The notes: a model not told the origin generated them from the letters alone. A stretch of 64,000 bases of DNA from Heligmosomoides polygyrus polygyrus (GCA_947396885.1 OX377201.1:68112983-68176982); one strand, 5' to 3'; counted from the stretch's first letter, positions 21,430 through 33,400 are shown. Translations and numbers: made by a program.

Positions 21430-21838
21430 TAATAAAAATTAATATTCCTTAGAGTCACTTAAGCAGCCAGCGTATGATATTTCGATCAGAAACAGCAATT
21501 GATATCACCCTGAGTACCTATTTTTCACGTACCTGACCAAATAAAAGGCGAAAGGTTTAACGTTTGCTGGTTTCCAGACATGCTCGAAGAAATTCTGCAA
21601 CTCCGATCCGGTGAAAACCTTGTTCGCCCTGGATTACAAGTGAGGCTGAGGACAATTTGTGTCCCCAGCAAGTCATCAACAGTCTGCAGCTAATGCTGAC
21701 ATTCGCTTCCAAAATGACTCTGCACCACTCGCTAAAACCCGCGTAGCACCCGAAAATGCTATCAGGGCTCTCTATAAGCCAACCAAACATGAGATACTAA
21801 GCACATGCCCCTTCGTTCGGGCGCAAATTAAAATAATT

Positions 21839-21871
21839 TTTTTGGGGGGTGGGGGGAGGAGGGGGGGGGGT
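21839..21871 (+). repeat. G-run, possible G-quadruplex
   Basis: After a T-run, runs of six, six and ten G are separated by T and AGGA. Four G-tracts can be taken from it, so a G-quadruplex could form on the plus strand (the non-template strand opposite ATIC). No associated gene is recognised. Confidence 0.6.
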
Positions 21872-24559
21872 CAGCCTCAAAGTAAAATACTAGTGTTGAA
21901 GCAGTTCATGGAAGACCACACTTGAGGCTTGAAAAATGACCTAGTCTAATAGAATATTGTTCAAACCACACACCCTGTACTGGTGTCAATGAGTGGACTA
22001 TGCTCATGCTGCCTTTCAGATCTAACTTTCAGGAGCAGCACTGCAAAGTTGCATTGCCCAACTCAACCGACTCACAAAAGTGGAGTGAAAAAAGGCAGAA
22101 ACATCCACTTCCCGAGTAGAACCTGCTCTGGATCTCTGGATACGACAGCTGTTTTTCAATATTCTTATAAATTATTCCCAATAGCCCGCACATTCCGCAT
22201 TCATTTTATTCCGCATGTATGCCCAGTTATGTGCAGTTGTAAACATAAAAACCTCTAGCCCAATACAATCATTCCTACTCTTTTCCCAAGTTACAGGTGC
22301 GAAGCCCTCCTGAGTTACTTCATCAGTCAGCAACTTTGCACATTTTGAGACTGTCATGCACCTTAGTAGCGCGTGGTATTTCTTGTAAACTCTCCTAATT
22401 GGTAAGCATACTCTCGAGGCACAATTTGAAGAAGAAAACCTTTGAGAAATTGGCCTTCCAATGTTCGATTCAAGGTGCCCAATGTCCATTATGTTTTAGA
22501 ATGGCTTCATTTGTGCAAGCAGCGAACGGACTGTTTTAGCTCCCAGCAAATGTTTATAAAGTGTGACTCTATAAGACGATTGGAAGCTACTCCCAGCAGG
22601 GTGAAGGACTTTTTTCCTTGTCAAAATGGCCCTTTCCAGTGACATCCATAAGTTCCTCGCAGTTTCCCACGTCTGCTGTAAAGTGCAACTCCACTAAGAA
22701 CGAGCGCCAGCTGTTTGGGAAATCCTTCAGATTTGGACGGACAAAGATTTCATGAAAGAAGCCGTATCTTCTCCAAACCAGAAGAGCCAAGACAGACCTT
22801 GTGAAAAGAGTTGCCTCGCCGATATATTCTGTCGAACAGGCGGGAGTTCGACTGCGATCGCGGCTTCGAGTCATCGGAAATGGACGGTTGTAGCCGCTTG
22901 TAGGCCATCGACGAGATACGTGACATCTTCGGGGAGACGGTCCAGCGATCGGCCGGCCAGCGATACCTAGACGGAGGGGGGTGGGGAAGGTCGATGAGCC
23001 GGCCGGAGTGCGATGTTCGTCCGGAAGCGGGGCGGAGCCGCCAAATCGCGTCGACACCGATGTCATCGCGTGGAAAACAGCGCCGGCCGCTTCGCCATGA
23101 GCCCTCGAAGGCTCGCCCTGATCCACTGATCCGTCAAAGCAGCTAATTACGACGGGAATCGACGAGAGTGCAACGGGCTCACTGCCAGCGTCGTCGCCGG
23201 CAGTCCAATGTCGTCGGCTGTTTGTAGGCCAAACAAGCAGCAGGAAGGATAAACGCCCAGGGCCCCTGGCAGGAGCATGTCGGCCAGCTACGTGAAGGAG
23301 GCGCTTCTTTTTACACTAACTTCCACCGTTCTCTAGTACATGCACGTAGAAGTGGGAGTTTTCGAACCTTCTTTGCTGCTCGTTTCTGAGGAATAATGGG
23401 GGACTGGTTGAGGAATCACCGGTGAAAGTCGAGCATCGACCAAAGTGCTGCATCCGTCCAGCATGCTGCCTGATCACCCCAGCCCAGCTTAAGGAAGCTG
23501 GAAGAGCGATCTCTTCGTGCCCACTCACGTCCAAGTCCCAGCCCATAAAACTCATTAGGAAACGAAAAACGACCCGTCAATCCTCCATCGAGCTCTAATT
23601 AGAAATTCGCCCGTCTTTTCACGGCCGAACTGTGAAGGGCCAAAAACCTAGCCGCTTAGCCGCAAAACGGGACGATAAATCCTATTTAACTGTTGACGGC
23701 CAAGTGGGCACTGCCATACCCAAACGCAAGCTCTATACGCGGTTGAAAGAACCAACATCGGAAACCTTCGTCACCTCCTCATTGTTCTAACCAGCGGTGC
23801 GGTGCATACCACATACTGTGCGGTAAATTTTTTTAGCGAAATTTTTTAACGGAAAATTTTCGTTAAATTTCCGACATATCGTTAAATTTCGTTAAAAATA
23901 CAACTAGTTGCAAACCATTATCTCAAGTGAACAAATCAAGGAAAACTTTAAACGTTTCATTTTCAAGAGGTGAATAGCTGAAGTTCGAGAAATGAACTGT
24001 AATACTGCAATGCAAAATAAACAATTCAACATCAAAAAACAGAAAAACAAACAAGCCTTCAGCAACTTATTATCTAAAGGGTGCGGAACAAGAAACACAC
24101 CTTAACGGAAAAGTTTGTTATCTATTGAAAGAATTTTGCTGAAAAGATGGTTGACAGAGCGTAGTGGTAGCCTGAGGGACTCCGTGCTTTGAGCTCCAAA
24201 ACAGCTCGCAGCTCCGGATGCACTAGGTGCTGTTTCAATTTGAGCTCAATCTACCAGCAGAACAGCCATCGTTAACTAAAGCTCACTCAGAGATCCACTA
24301 CACAGAGTCGATCATGGAGCGATTGCAGATAAATCGTTTTTGAATGAACTGATCTAATTAAACGCCTCCGACTCTCTCCATGCTTGTTTTTCATCAAATG
24401 CAGACGTGGTTAATCCCTCAGATATGGTGAAGGATCCCTCAGAAACAGTGACGAACTGTGAAAACCAGAAGGCCTGCAGCACGGTGCCACCACGAAGTTC
24501 TATTTGAACATGAACGTCGATGCAGACGATTCTTTACAACCATATATGAAGCGATTGAG
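21872..24559. other. Intronic stretch with a GC-rich patch, no gene recognised
   Basis: It contains a GC-rich area around 22900-23560 whose minus-strand frames look protein-like in places (for example SLAGRSLDRLPEDVTYLVDG near 22960). None matches ATIC or any family I recognise. Around 23820-23900 short CGTTAAATTT repeats occur. Confidence 0.35.
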
Positions 24560-24870
24560 ACGATGTGGCCGTCTTCGTCCCGTGCGCTCCAATATGCGAG
24601 TACGACGACGAAGAGCTCGAAGCTTTTCAAGTAGAGCTACTAAGTGATTATCGGCGACTTCAACTCCAAGATCGAGCTCGGAAGGTCGCATGAAGGCCCT
24701 CACAGTGGGAACCATGGTATGGGATGGAACGAGCGAGGCAAAGGACTGATCGTAGTTCATCACGTAATTGAGACCGTCCCGATCCCTGTGTTGTTCTCAA
24801 GCTCTACACCGCCTCCGTCGTGAAAGGCACCACTTTTCGCGACAAAGAGGGAAGACTTTCAAGGTTCAAG
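24560..24870 (+). pseudogene. RTE endonuclease-domain fragment
   Basis: Two adjoining frames give VPCAPICEYDDEELEAFQVE and then IIGDFNSKIELGRSHEGPHS followed by GNHGMGWNERGKGL. The IIGDFN box and the following G-NERG pattern belong to the apurinic-type endonuclease of RTE retrotransposons. The GDFN Asp-Asn is intact. A frameshift separates the two parts, and the rest of the element is missing. Confidence 0.75.
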
Positions 24871-25783
24871 AACAGGGCACCATAAAGGAACTTCTCAGCT
24901 TTTGAACCGGGTTTTTCATGATAGCTCCATCCACAACACTGACAGTAGCACTACAGCTCCATAAGAAATCTCCATGAAGGCGCCTAAAATCAAAAACCCG
25001 AGAATCCCCATGAACTTCGAAAGTCCTTTTGTGGCTCGCGTTTTGATACGTGGGAAGTGCCAACTCAAGCGCGAAGTTACGAAGATTTCCAAATATCAAG
25101 AAGAGAGCCTGAGAACGACAGTGCACAACTATCAGTCAAAACTATTGGGTCAGACCAAGTTTTCGCCGTTTTTGACTTCTACTGTAATTTCGAGTGATCA
25201 TAACCCTATTCAAGGTTAACCTGCTCAATCGATATAAGCCGTGCTGCGCTTGGCATATCTCTGCGAAAATGAAAGGGAGAAAAAGCGGACAAATAACAGG
25301 CAGCCAAGTGCTATGGATGGAGCTTTGAGAGCTGTCGACGAGTTTAACCTGGTTCGAAAAGGCTGGTTCTTTCTCCTTTGCAAACCCCTTCACTGTTGTT
25401 GCGCGGAATTTGCAACTGATAGCGCGTTGCTATCCATATGAAAAGATCAGTTTACCAGACAAAATATAACACCACAGATTTCAAATCATCGCCATCTGGA
25501 TGGCTATCGATGACCCTAGCGGCTTTTGACGCGCCGTAACGCCGGAAACAGTCTTGCGGCTCCGCACCGCGATCTCGTTCATTTCGCTCTACGCATCTCG
25601 TGGTTGGAGCTGCGCCTCGGACTAGTCGTCGCAACGCCGCATGCCGCGACGACCTCACAGACGTCGTACATGGAGTGTTCGAGTTGCGAACACATTTCAC
25701 GGATAACATGCAACAAGCACGGTACGGAGCGTTCGGGCACAGAAAACGTGACAGGGGCATAAGGTACGAACACTACCGTCACG

Positions 25784-25844
25784 CCTATGGCCTGTGTTAT
25801 GCTTCGGCGACGCTGAGTCGGCGAAGTATTACATAGGCCTATGG
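25784..25844. repeat. 28-bp-arm hairpin with 5-base loop
   Basis: CCTATGGCCTGTGTTATGCT(TCGGCGAC) pairs with the reverse complement of GTCGGCGAAGTATTACATAG(GCCTATGG) around the loop GCTGA, with six mismatches or wobbles. It is precursor-microRNA sized (61 nt). It is not part of any recognised transposon, and pairing does not extend further. Confidence 0.65.
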
Positions 25845-26039
25845 ACTATACTCTCCCGTCCTCAATAGCTATGCGCGGTTGCAAGGCGACGGCGACGTAC
25901 GTCGCACGAAATCGGCCCTGGTATATTAGGTTGTAAGGAAGGTATCCCCACTTGTGCAATTTTTTTCGAATTTATTTCTTTCGTTCCATACACACAACTA
26001 ACGGACATATGGACTACCATTATCCTATTATATAAATCT

Positions 26040-26620
26040 ACAGCATAATCCATTTGTCAGACAATTTGTAGATCCCGCTTCTATAGAATTCCTGCGGTTT
26101 TGACGACGAAAGAAAAGACCAGCGAGGCACTTTTCAGGCTGCTTCCTGTCGTCAAATTGTTTCTCCTGTGAATGGTTCCACAAGAAAAGAAGCAGATGGT
26201 TGTAAGTCGAAGCAAGGTGCGGTGAATACGGTGAATGAGCCAGAACATGCCATCCGAAGCACTGCAGTTTTTTCTGAGACTCCCTTGCAACGTGTGGAGT
26301 TCATTGTCGTGAAGGAAGAAGTCCTTGTCTTGTTTTCTAGTAAGGGCTGTTTCAAACCGATTCACTGCCTAAAGTAAATATCGCGAGTGACAGTAGTATT
26401 TGCAGGTAACGGCTCCCAGCGAATGACTCCTTTGCAATTTCACCAGACATTAAGCTTAACTTTTTGGGTGCAGGTCCGGTCCTGGCGTTGGAATTCCTGC
26501 TTGGTCGTGACTGTGCCACTAACGCTTTCGCGTATGATTGACGTAGACTACCCTCTTTTTGTCGCCAGTGACGAGGTTTTCGAGCTAAGAAAAATTCCAC
26601 CGTAAGGTCAGGAAGTTCAT
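26040..26620 (-). pseudogene. mariner transposase relic
   Basis: Minus-strand frames give KLNVW-NCKGVIRWEPLPAN (the family's LWWDxKGVIxxELLP with the catalytic Asp replaced), IYFRQ, LENKTRTSSFTTMNS and, in another frame, GWHVLAHSPYSPHLASTYNH (the SPDLAPSDYH box, last Asp lost). Both recognisable catalytic positions are gone. It is similar in its decay pattern to the copy at 61150-61600. Confidence 0.72.
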
Positions 26621-27448
26621 GCACGCATCCTGGCGCACCTTTAGCTGGCTGGTTGTTGAGCCCTCCTCGGACGAGGTGCTACGGATGAACAGAGAAAACA
26701 ACATGCGCCATGGATCAGACATTCTGTCGCAGGGTGGTGATTGACGACTTTTTTCGTTTCTTACTCTTTCGCTCTTTTTTCTCTTGGCCCTTCTAGTTTT
26801 CATATGCCTTGGGGGGGGGAGTATTCACCTTATTACGCACTTTAACGAAAGCAATAAAGATCACGTGCTAACAAGGACTGCTCACTAACGAACTATAAAC
26901 AAGTAAAAGAAAACACAGAAGTTGAAAAGGGAAGATGGCCTGAGCAAAAGCTACAAAGCTGTCGTGCACTAAAGGAGTGTAAAAAAGGAAACTTGTCGTG
27001 TCGCTCCTATTATTATTCCGATTTTGTAATCTCAGTCGGGCCCAAAACTTGTAAAAACGGCGAATACAGAGCAAAAAATAAAAAGGAGTCAGGTTCGGTA
27101 TGGTTCTGCACGGAATCTGCTCCACGGCAGCAATGCGTGCTCTGCTCAACTCGCCTCATCTTTTAGTGAAATCTTGTCCGTGGTGGGCGCAGCACCAGGT
27201 CCGCCCCTACAGTGATGGGACACACCTAACGTAACGCACCCGCGGAAAAAAAACGCCCGCAACCTGAGGAGAAAAGGCCCGCGACCAAGGGAGAAAAGGC
27301 CATGGTCAACGTATAGTACATAGAGTCATTGTCACACCAGAATATACACGTACCGGACGCGTCCTTTAAACAGGCGCCGCAAAAACCGCAAAATCGCGGT
27401 TTAGTGCGGTTTTTTCTACACATAATTTCGAAACGTATTCTACGTGCC
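26621..27448. other. Intronic stretch, nothing recognised
   Basis: No exon, transposase or known repeat was recognised. A short G-run lies near 26812. Confidence 0.35.
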
Positions 27449-27616
27449 AGGGAATTCAGAAGACGTGCGGAATACGTTGCATGACGTGACTAGGACTCAG
27501 AAAGCGCGCCAAAGACGTCGCTCAACATGTCTGGAGATCAGGTAGACGTGCCGAAGGCGTCTTCCAATGTGCCTTGGAATTCAGAAGGTGTGCCGAAGAC
27601 GTTGTCCGAAGTGTAG
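27449..27616 (+). repeat. Four degenerate tandem units of about 42 bp
   Basis: Units begin near GGGAATTCAGAAGACGTGCG, GGACTCAGAAAGCGCGCC, GGAGATCAGGTAGACGTGCC and GGAATTCAGAAGGTGTGCC. Each continues with a (G/C)AAGACGT-like core and CCAATGTG-like end. It is a minisatellite-like array with clear divergence between units. Confidence 0.65.
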
Positions 27617-27817
27617 ATCATTGAGGGGGAGCAGCACCAGTAATGGGGGACCGTTTCACCAAGGGAGGACCAGTAGCGAGGAACCAATAGATCGCCCTAT
27701 GATACTATACACTGTTCGTATCTCGAGCTTTTTGTACTCCTAGGTAAGGAAAAAAGCTGGACAAGTAGAGCAGCTAGCTTGATGTGATTGTCCTTAGCTT
27801 AGTGATACTTCAACATT

Positions 27818-27870
27818 GCGCGAAGCGCGCAAGTGCGTGGCACGCCGATAGGCGTGACGGAGCACTTGTT
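27818..27870 (+). repeat. Structured hairpin, copy 1 (partner at 33030-33082)
   Basis: GCGCG AAG CGCGC forms a small hairpin. It runs directly into a longer stem CAAGTGC / GCACTTG that encloses an inner stem CACGCC GATA GGCGTG. The copy at 33030-33082, read on the minus strand, has the same three stems with several base changes that keep pairing (CCCGC GAA GCGGG; CAAGTGC / GCATTTG; ACACGCC / GGCGTGT). Preserved pairing despite changes suggests the structure matters to a mobile element. Confidence 0.7.
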
Positions 27871-28091
27871 CAGTATAAAGCAAAGGTCGGGTTTTATTTT
27901 TAGCAATTTGGCCGTCGGAAATCGTTATGCTACCGTTCATTTTATTACCGTTTATAAACTTTTCACAAAAGATAAAGGACCAAGGGTCCATCAGAACGAA
28001 TACATTTACAATCGTTTAGCTTATATCTAAACTAGATTTATACTACGAGAACGTTACCTGTGACTTTCAGGGGTCTTCGTGTAACTTACAT

Positions 28092-29960
28092 GTGACATCT
28101 TGTCTAGCTAGCAGCAGCTTACGAATGACTAGCAGGGGTCTTCTTGTAACTTGTAACTGTAACAAGAAAAATGAAAATGTCAATCAAGAATGCAAAAAGG
28201 CATTTAAATATATAGATATGGAGTATAAAGGTAACATTTTTGACCGCGTTAACTTCAATAAAATATTGAACAATACTAAAGTCAGAGAGGTTATTGAGAA
28301 TAATTCAAATAAAGACTTCGTCCCTTTTAGAGTGGTTTTCACTTATGAACGACCAATATCCAGAACTATATTTAATTACAATAAATTTCTAAAAAAAAAC
28401 GCGAATTTGGAAAACTGCAAAGAAATACTAATAAAAACTTCATTTGCGACATGCAACATAATAAATATAGTCGTTTCGTAGACCCCATTTATAACTATAT
28501 CATTACAGGAAACATAGATATTATTGAACACAAGGAATTTAAAGAAATACTAAGAAGGGGTACAAAATATAGACCTAAAATGGAATATAGCAGGGATATA
28601 ATACACAACACATACAAAGTAACGGTCGAAAAAGTGGTAAACCACATAAGACGATTTTATAGAGTTTCACAAGAAAAAATACTTGAGTTGGTGAATTTCT
28701 TCAATTTACAGTACCGAAATATAATAAAACCATTGTTAAATAATAATAACATTAGAGATAGAGATAACATACCTTACAGAGCAATTTGTCAACTTTGAAA
28801 TAATTTTATAGTTTGCCCTCTAGATAGAGCAAGCAATAATTACGGCATTATTTGTAAAAAAAATTCTACATAATCAATTTAATGAATGAAACGGGTGTTA
28901 CATACGATGACAAGGCAAAAATATTAATTAATGGTAACACAAATAATACTTATTATGGCCTAAACAACACTAATAAAATGACAATTATCCAAAAACATCG
29001 ACAATTCCAAAATCAAAATAAATTAAAAATTGATAATGATGGAGATTTGCCAATTATTTATTCTCTACCTAAACTACATAAGGACCCAATTAAATTCAGG
29101 TTTATTACTGGTGCATACAATAGCAGTGTTAAGTCGCTAGCACTAGAAATTTGTTGCATATTTTCTCACATTAAAAATCATTTTATTAATTATGCAGCTA
29201 TTATAGCAATGATTCTAGAACAATAAAAACGTACTGGTCTATTAATAACTCAAACATAATACAAGAACTTTCATGTTTAGATTCAAAAAATATTAAACTA
29301 TATTCCGCAGATTTTACTGATATGTTCACTAACTTACCTCACTCCATTATTATGAAAAAATAAGAAACCTAATTAATATATGTTTCAAAAACTCCGGAAA
29401 AAATCTCATTGCTAGCAACGGCTTTAAAACTTTTTACACGGACACTTCGGATAAAGACAATAAATACAGATACTACAAGTCCCCTGGTCTTCTATATTTT
29501 GTCGACTATTTACTAAGAATAGCTACTGTATACTTGCTGGTGTGATTTACAAACAGAATAAAGGAGTACCACAGGGCGGCAATTTTAGCCCTTTACTTGC
29601 TGATCTAACTATGTCTATGTTTGAATTTGAATGCTCCAGAAATACGATTTTGAATGAACATCAATTATTCAGACCATTTCGATACATGGATGGCATTCTT
29701 ATAGTTCATAACTATACCAAGAACATCTTTGATAACACACTAGGATTAGTGTATAAAAACACGTTAGTCTTTAAAAAGACACATACCGCTGAACACGCAT
29801 GTAATTATCTAGATTTAAGCTTAAGGATAGATAAAGGATAGATATAGGATAGATAAAGGTAAATAACCAAATAGAAACTAACTTGTATAATAAAACAGAA
29901 ACTTTTGCTTTCAAAGGTTTCCACACTTCAACTCTGAAGTCTCCTAAAAGTAAAACGTAA
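28092..29960 (+). pseudogene. Penelope-like element reverse transcriptase relic (AT-rich)
   Basis: Successive frames carry, in order: VVFTYERPISRTIFNYNKFL; YIITGNIDIIEHKEFKEILR with RGTKYRP; NFIVCPLDRASNNYGIICKK; SLPKLHKDPIKFRFITGAYN; LYSADFTDMFTNLPHS; then GVPQGGNFSPLLADLTMSMF and FRYMDGILI, where the family's second catalytic Asp is replaced by Gly (YMDD to YMDG). This order and the PKLHK, DKASNN and GxPQGxxxSP boxes fit Penelope-like reverse transcriptases. Stops and shifts separate the frames. Its AT content is far above the neighbourhood. No GIY-YIG domain was seen after it. Confidence 0.75.
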
Positions 29961-30640
29961 TATCATATACACCGAAACCCTAAGATTAGCCAATGCTTGC
30001 TGAAAAGTTGAATATTTTTATGACAAAATAAAAGTTTCATAAAATTCTTGTAAATAACGGATTTAATAAAGAATTTATTGTCAACAATATTAACAAATGT
30101 ATTCATAGAAATAGACAGATGTTATATAAATATAACATGTTAGATAACAGCAGCGATGCTATAAATTTTGTGAAAACATTGAACCGAATTTGACAATTAC
30201 TAAAATTTATTATTGCAAAAAAGACTGAATGTGTTCATATATGTGTGCCTCTACTATACTTTGGAATATATAACTGTAAACTTGAAAAAGTTAAGAATTC
30301 TCTTTAATAGTTAGGATGTGATTGCATACTTAGAGATATCGTAGAACAACAATTTTCATTAAATAGTTCAGCAAAATACACGATATAAAAGTATTAGTAA
30401 AAATATATATTACTTGTAAAAAAAATTTAAAAAATTTTAAATAGTAATAATACTGATAAATTTAAAAGAAAATAAAAAAATATATAAAAAACAATTGATA
30501 ACCAAATTGGATAAAATATTTTAGTTTAAAAAATAAATAAATAAAAGCCAAAGGCACGATAAACGCATGAAATAGTGCCACCGTACTGAGAATGCTGGAA
30601 GAAATTAAATGACTAAACTGTAGTATGATTACTATCACTG
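29961..30640. other. Very AT-rich stretch after the Penelope-like relic
   Basis: Mostly A and T with poly-A runs. The first part may still be decayed Penelope-like C-terminus (NKTETFAFKGFHTSTL). The rest has no recognisable feature and ends close to the 3' end of the RTE element. Confidence 0.4.
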
Positions 30641-30739
30641 TAGAATGATTACTATACTATCCATTCTGATGGTGATTGACCAACCACAGTGGAGTTATTT
30701 TTGGAAAAACAAGAGCAAGAATCAGCTAATCGACAAACT

Positions 30740-32907
30740 AGATGTAAGTTCAATTTACTTCATCACCTGTATCACCTGTCGTCCCGTTGATCATCGAATT
30801 GCTCGAGCGGGTGCCAGCAGCGTCTCCGTTCGTCCCTGTCGCGTGCCAGAGTGGTCCAATGGATCCTCCTCGCTCGAGGGACACGAAGAGCGTCATATCG
30901 GTCGTTCAGGGCTTTCACGAAGAAGTCCGACCAACGCGTTGGTGGGCGTCCTGGTGTTCTTTTGACATCCCGCGGAATCCAGTCGGTGATGGCTCTCGTC
31001 CAGCGGGTGTCTGCGAAGCGCATTACGTGGCCGGCCCACCTAATTTTCGACAACTTGGCCCATGCGACAGCGTCTCTGATCTTCGAGCGTCGGCGAAGCT
31101 CGGAACTCCGGAGGCCTTCTCTCACTTGCGTGAGTCGTTTCACTCCGAGCATCGTCCTCTCGATTCCACGCTGCGCGACGCTGATCGCGTGTTCATCCTG
31201 CTTTCGTATAGCCCAGGTCTCTGAGGCGTATGTTAGGGCAGGAAGAACAGTGGAGTTGAATAGGTGTGCACGGAGTCGGACGTTCTTCGTCTTCTTCGCG
31301 ACTTCTTCGACGCTCTTGAAAGCTCCCCAAGCCGCTCTTTTCCTCCTGCTCAGCTCTGGTGCTAGGTCGTTGGCCATGTTGACTTCGCGACCCAGATACA
31401 CATAGCTGGAGCATTCGGAGATGTTCGTTCCGTTGAGCGAGAATGGGGCATCAGAAACCCATCCGTTCCTCATGAACATCGTCTTCGTAAGATTCAGCTG
31501 CAGTCCAACGTTCCCACATACACGATCGAAGTCGGCCAGCATTCGCTCCGCCTGGCTGATGCTCGGCGTTATGAGCACGATGTCGTCAGCGAAGCGAAGA
31601 TGATGTAGTTGCCGGCCGTCGACCTTCACTCCCATGTCTTCCCATTCTAGTTCGCGCATGACGTTTTCGAGGGTGGCGCTGAAGAGCTTCGGGGATATGG
31701 TATCCCCTTGTCGAACCCCTCTCTTCACGTCAATGACGACGTCGTTGTAGAATGGTGAGATCTTGGTCGTGAATCCACTGTACAGCTCTCGAAGGACCCT
31801 GATGTACTGAGTAGGAACGCCCTGGGTGAGCAGGGCTTCCATGACCGCTTCAGTCTCGACGGAGTCGAATGCCTTCTTCAGGTCAATGAACGTAAGGCAC
31901 AGCGGCAGCTTGTACTCTCGCGACACTTCGATGAGCTTCGTAATGGTGTGTATGTGGTCGATCGTGCTGAATCCTCTCCGAAATCCTGCTTGCTCGCATG
32001 GCTGTCCTTCGTCCAGCGTTCTGCTAATCCTATTCAGGATAACTCGAGTGAACAGCTTGTAGACTACGGACAGCAGGCAGATCGGGCGATAGTTGCCAAT
32101 GTCGTGCACGTCTCCCTTCTTGTACAGCAAGACGGTTCTGCTGGTCTTCCACTGAGATGGAACCTTGCACTCCGACAGGTAACGTGTGAAGAGCCGCGCC
32201 AGGGTGTTGATGAGCGTAGGCGGAAGGTTTTTCAGATGTTCGGGTCTGATCCTGTCGGGACCGGGTGCTGTACGTTTCTTCACCGACGAGATGGCGTGTC
32301 GGATCTCGGAAGGGAGAACAGAGGGGACGACGTATCCATCCTGCGGAAGATGGCATGGGGGCAGGTGGACGTGGCTATCGAAGAGATCGGAGTAGAAGTC
32401 GTGGATGACCCTCTCCATGGTCCTTCTGGAAGACGTCCCGACGGAACCGTCGGGACGTCGGAGAGCTGTCATCTTGGTCTTGAAGTTGGCGAAGTTCCGG
32501 CGGGCATTGCGGATGCTCAACCCTGCCTCTGCAGCTTCAGCCAACACTTCCGCCCTTCTCTCCTTAAGATCCTCCTTTATCGCCTCTCTGCATAGCTTCG
32601 CAAGCTCGGACGTCAGTTGGTAGTTGCCTGACGCTCGTGCTGCTCCACGCTGGCGTATCAGCTCGAGAGTTTCCGGAGACAGACGTCTCTTGGTGGTCTT
32701 CAAGCTCTCGGCTCCCTTAGCACTATCGTGGAGATGGTGCACGAAGCGGTCGTATTCCTCGTCGACGTTGTCCATGACGGCGTCTTCCCAAAGACCGGCA
32801 AGAGAGGTGTAGAGGTCCTAGTTGATGGTCGTTCTGGGACTTCCCTTCTTGAACTTCGCGGCCTTCTCTCCTTGACGCGAAAAGCGGAACCTTGCGCGAA
32901 GGAGGCG
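30740..32907 (-). mobile_element. 5'-truncated RTE retrotransposon
   Basis: On the minus strand the element runs from remains of the endonuclease C-terminus (FSRQGERAAKFKKGSPRTT near 32850) through the whole reverse transcriptase to a short 3' end with repeated CAGGTGATA units (about 30765-30780). RTE elements typically have short repetitive tails and frequent 5' truncation. It lies between the AT-rich Penelope-like relic and the Helitron end. Confidence 0.88.
30772..32775 (-). pseudogene. RTE reverse transcriptase, long open frame broken upstream
   Basis: An open frame of 667 codons. Residues 171-175 (PGPDR) open the RT domain, FIDLKKAFD (296-304) holds the first catalytic Asp, GVRQGD (353-358) is box B', and FADD (395-398) is the catalytic pair, all intact. 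The C-terminal region includes the RTE-typical [20 protein letters not shown] then [12 protein letters not shown] stop codon (TAG at 32818-32820), where the family has Trp, separates it from upstream endonuclease residues in the same frame. The first ATG of the open frame is therefore not a true start, and the element is dead because the endonuclease domain is missing. Confidence 0.9.
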
Positions 32908-33029
32908 CGAATTTACTTCATAGCTCTATAAAACACTAGTTAAAGTATGTCATTGTAAATTTTTTATTTTATTATACTATGTTATATAAAAACTTATTAT
33001 ACTATTATAATACATACAATATAATGTAA

Positions 33030-33082
33030 CAAATGCTACGACACGCCTAACGGCGTGTCTTGCACTTGCCCGCTTCGCGGGG
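33030..33082 (-). repeat. Structured hairpin, copy 2, downstream of Helitron helicase
   Basis: On the minus strand CCCGC GAA GCGGG is followed by CAAGTGC AAG ACACGCC GTTA GGCGTGT CGTA GCATTTG. It lies about 100 bases after the stop of the Helitron helicase fragment on the same strand, so it may be the terminal palindrome of that Helitron. The partner at 27818-27870 is in the opposite orientation. Confidence 0.7.
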
Positions 33083-33180
33083 TTATAGGTTTGCACTTCT
33101 TTCTCAGAAATTACTTTCACAGAAAAAGTACGTGTGATCTTCAAAACAATTTTGTTAACAGAACAACAAAAAGACAATAT

Positions 33181-33400
33181 TTATTGAAGCATTTCGGTGA
33201 ATACTACGTTTGGTATCGACTTGAGTTCTGGTGTTAACCAAATTTTCAGATGGGACTTCTGTCGAACTCGCGAGCACGCCACGTACAGTTGACCATGAGA
33301 AAATACTGGACTGGGGAGATATACGCAGAAGCGTACCTGGCGCGGGTAAAGTTTTCCGTTCAACATGGGATAATGCTGAGTTCTGCATGCGGCCGTACGA
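33181..33400 (-). pseudogene. Helitron helicase C-terminal fragment
   Basis: The minus-strand frame contains FCVYLPSPVFSHGQLYVACS then RVRQKSHLKIW and ends IPNVVFTEMLQ and stop. PVFSHGQLYVA-SRV is the last motif of the Pif1-type helicase of Helitrons, and VVF-E-L before the stop is the usual ending. The Rep domain and the rest of the helicase are absent; the sequence upstream is a direct repeat. This is a 3' remnant of a rolling-circle transposon. Confidence 0.85.

Noticed and set aside
22587..23126. 179-codon minus-strand frame in a GC-rich patch
   Set aside because: It contains no ATIC segment and no recognisable domain, and its composition is explained by local GC. Kept only as a comment on the intronic stretch.
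30787..32623. Several long plus-strand frames over the RTE element
   Set aside because: They are complementary-strand shadows of the RTE reverse transcriptase.
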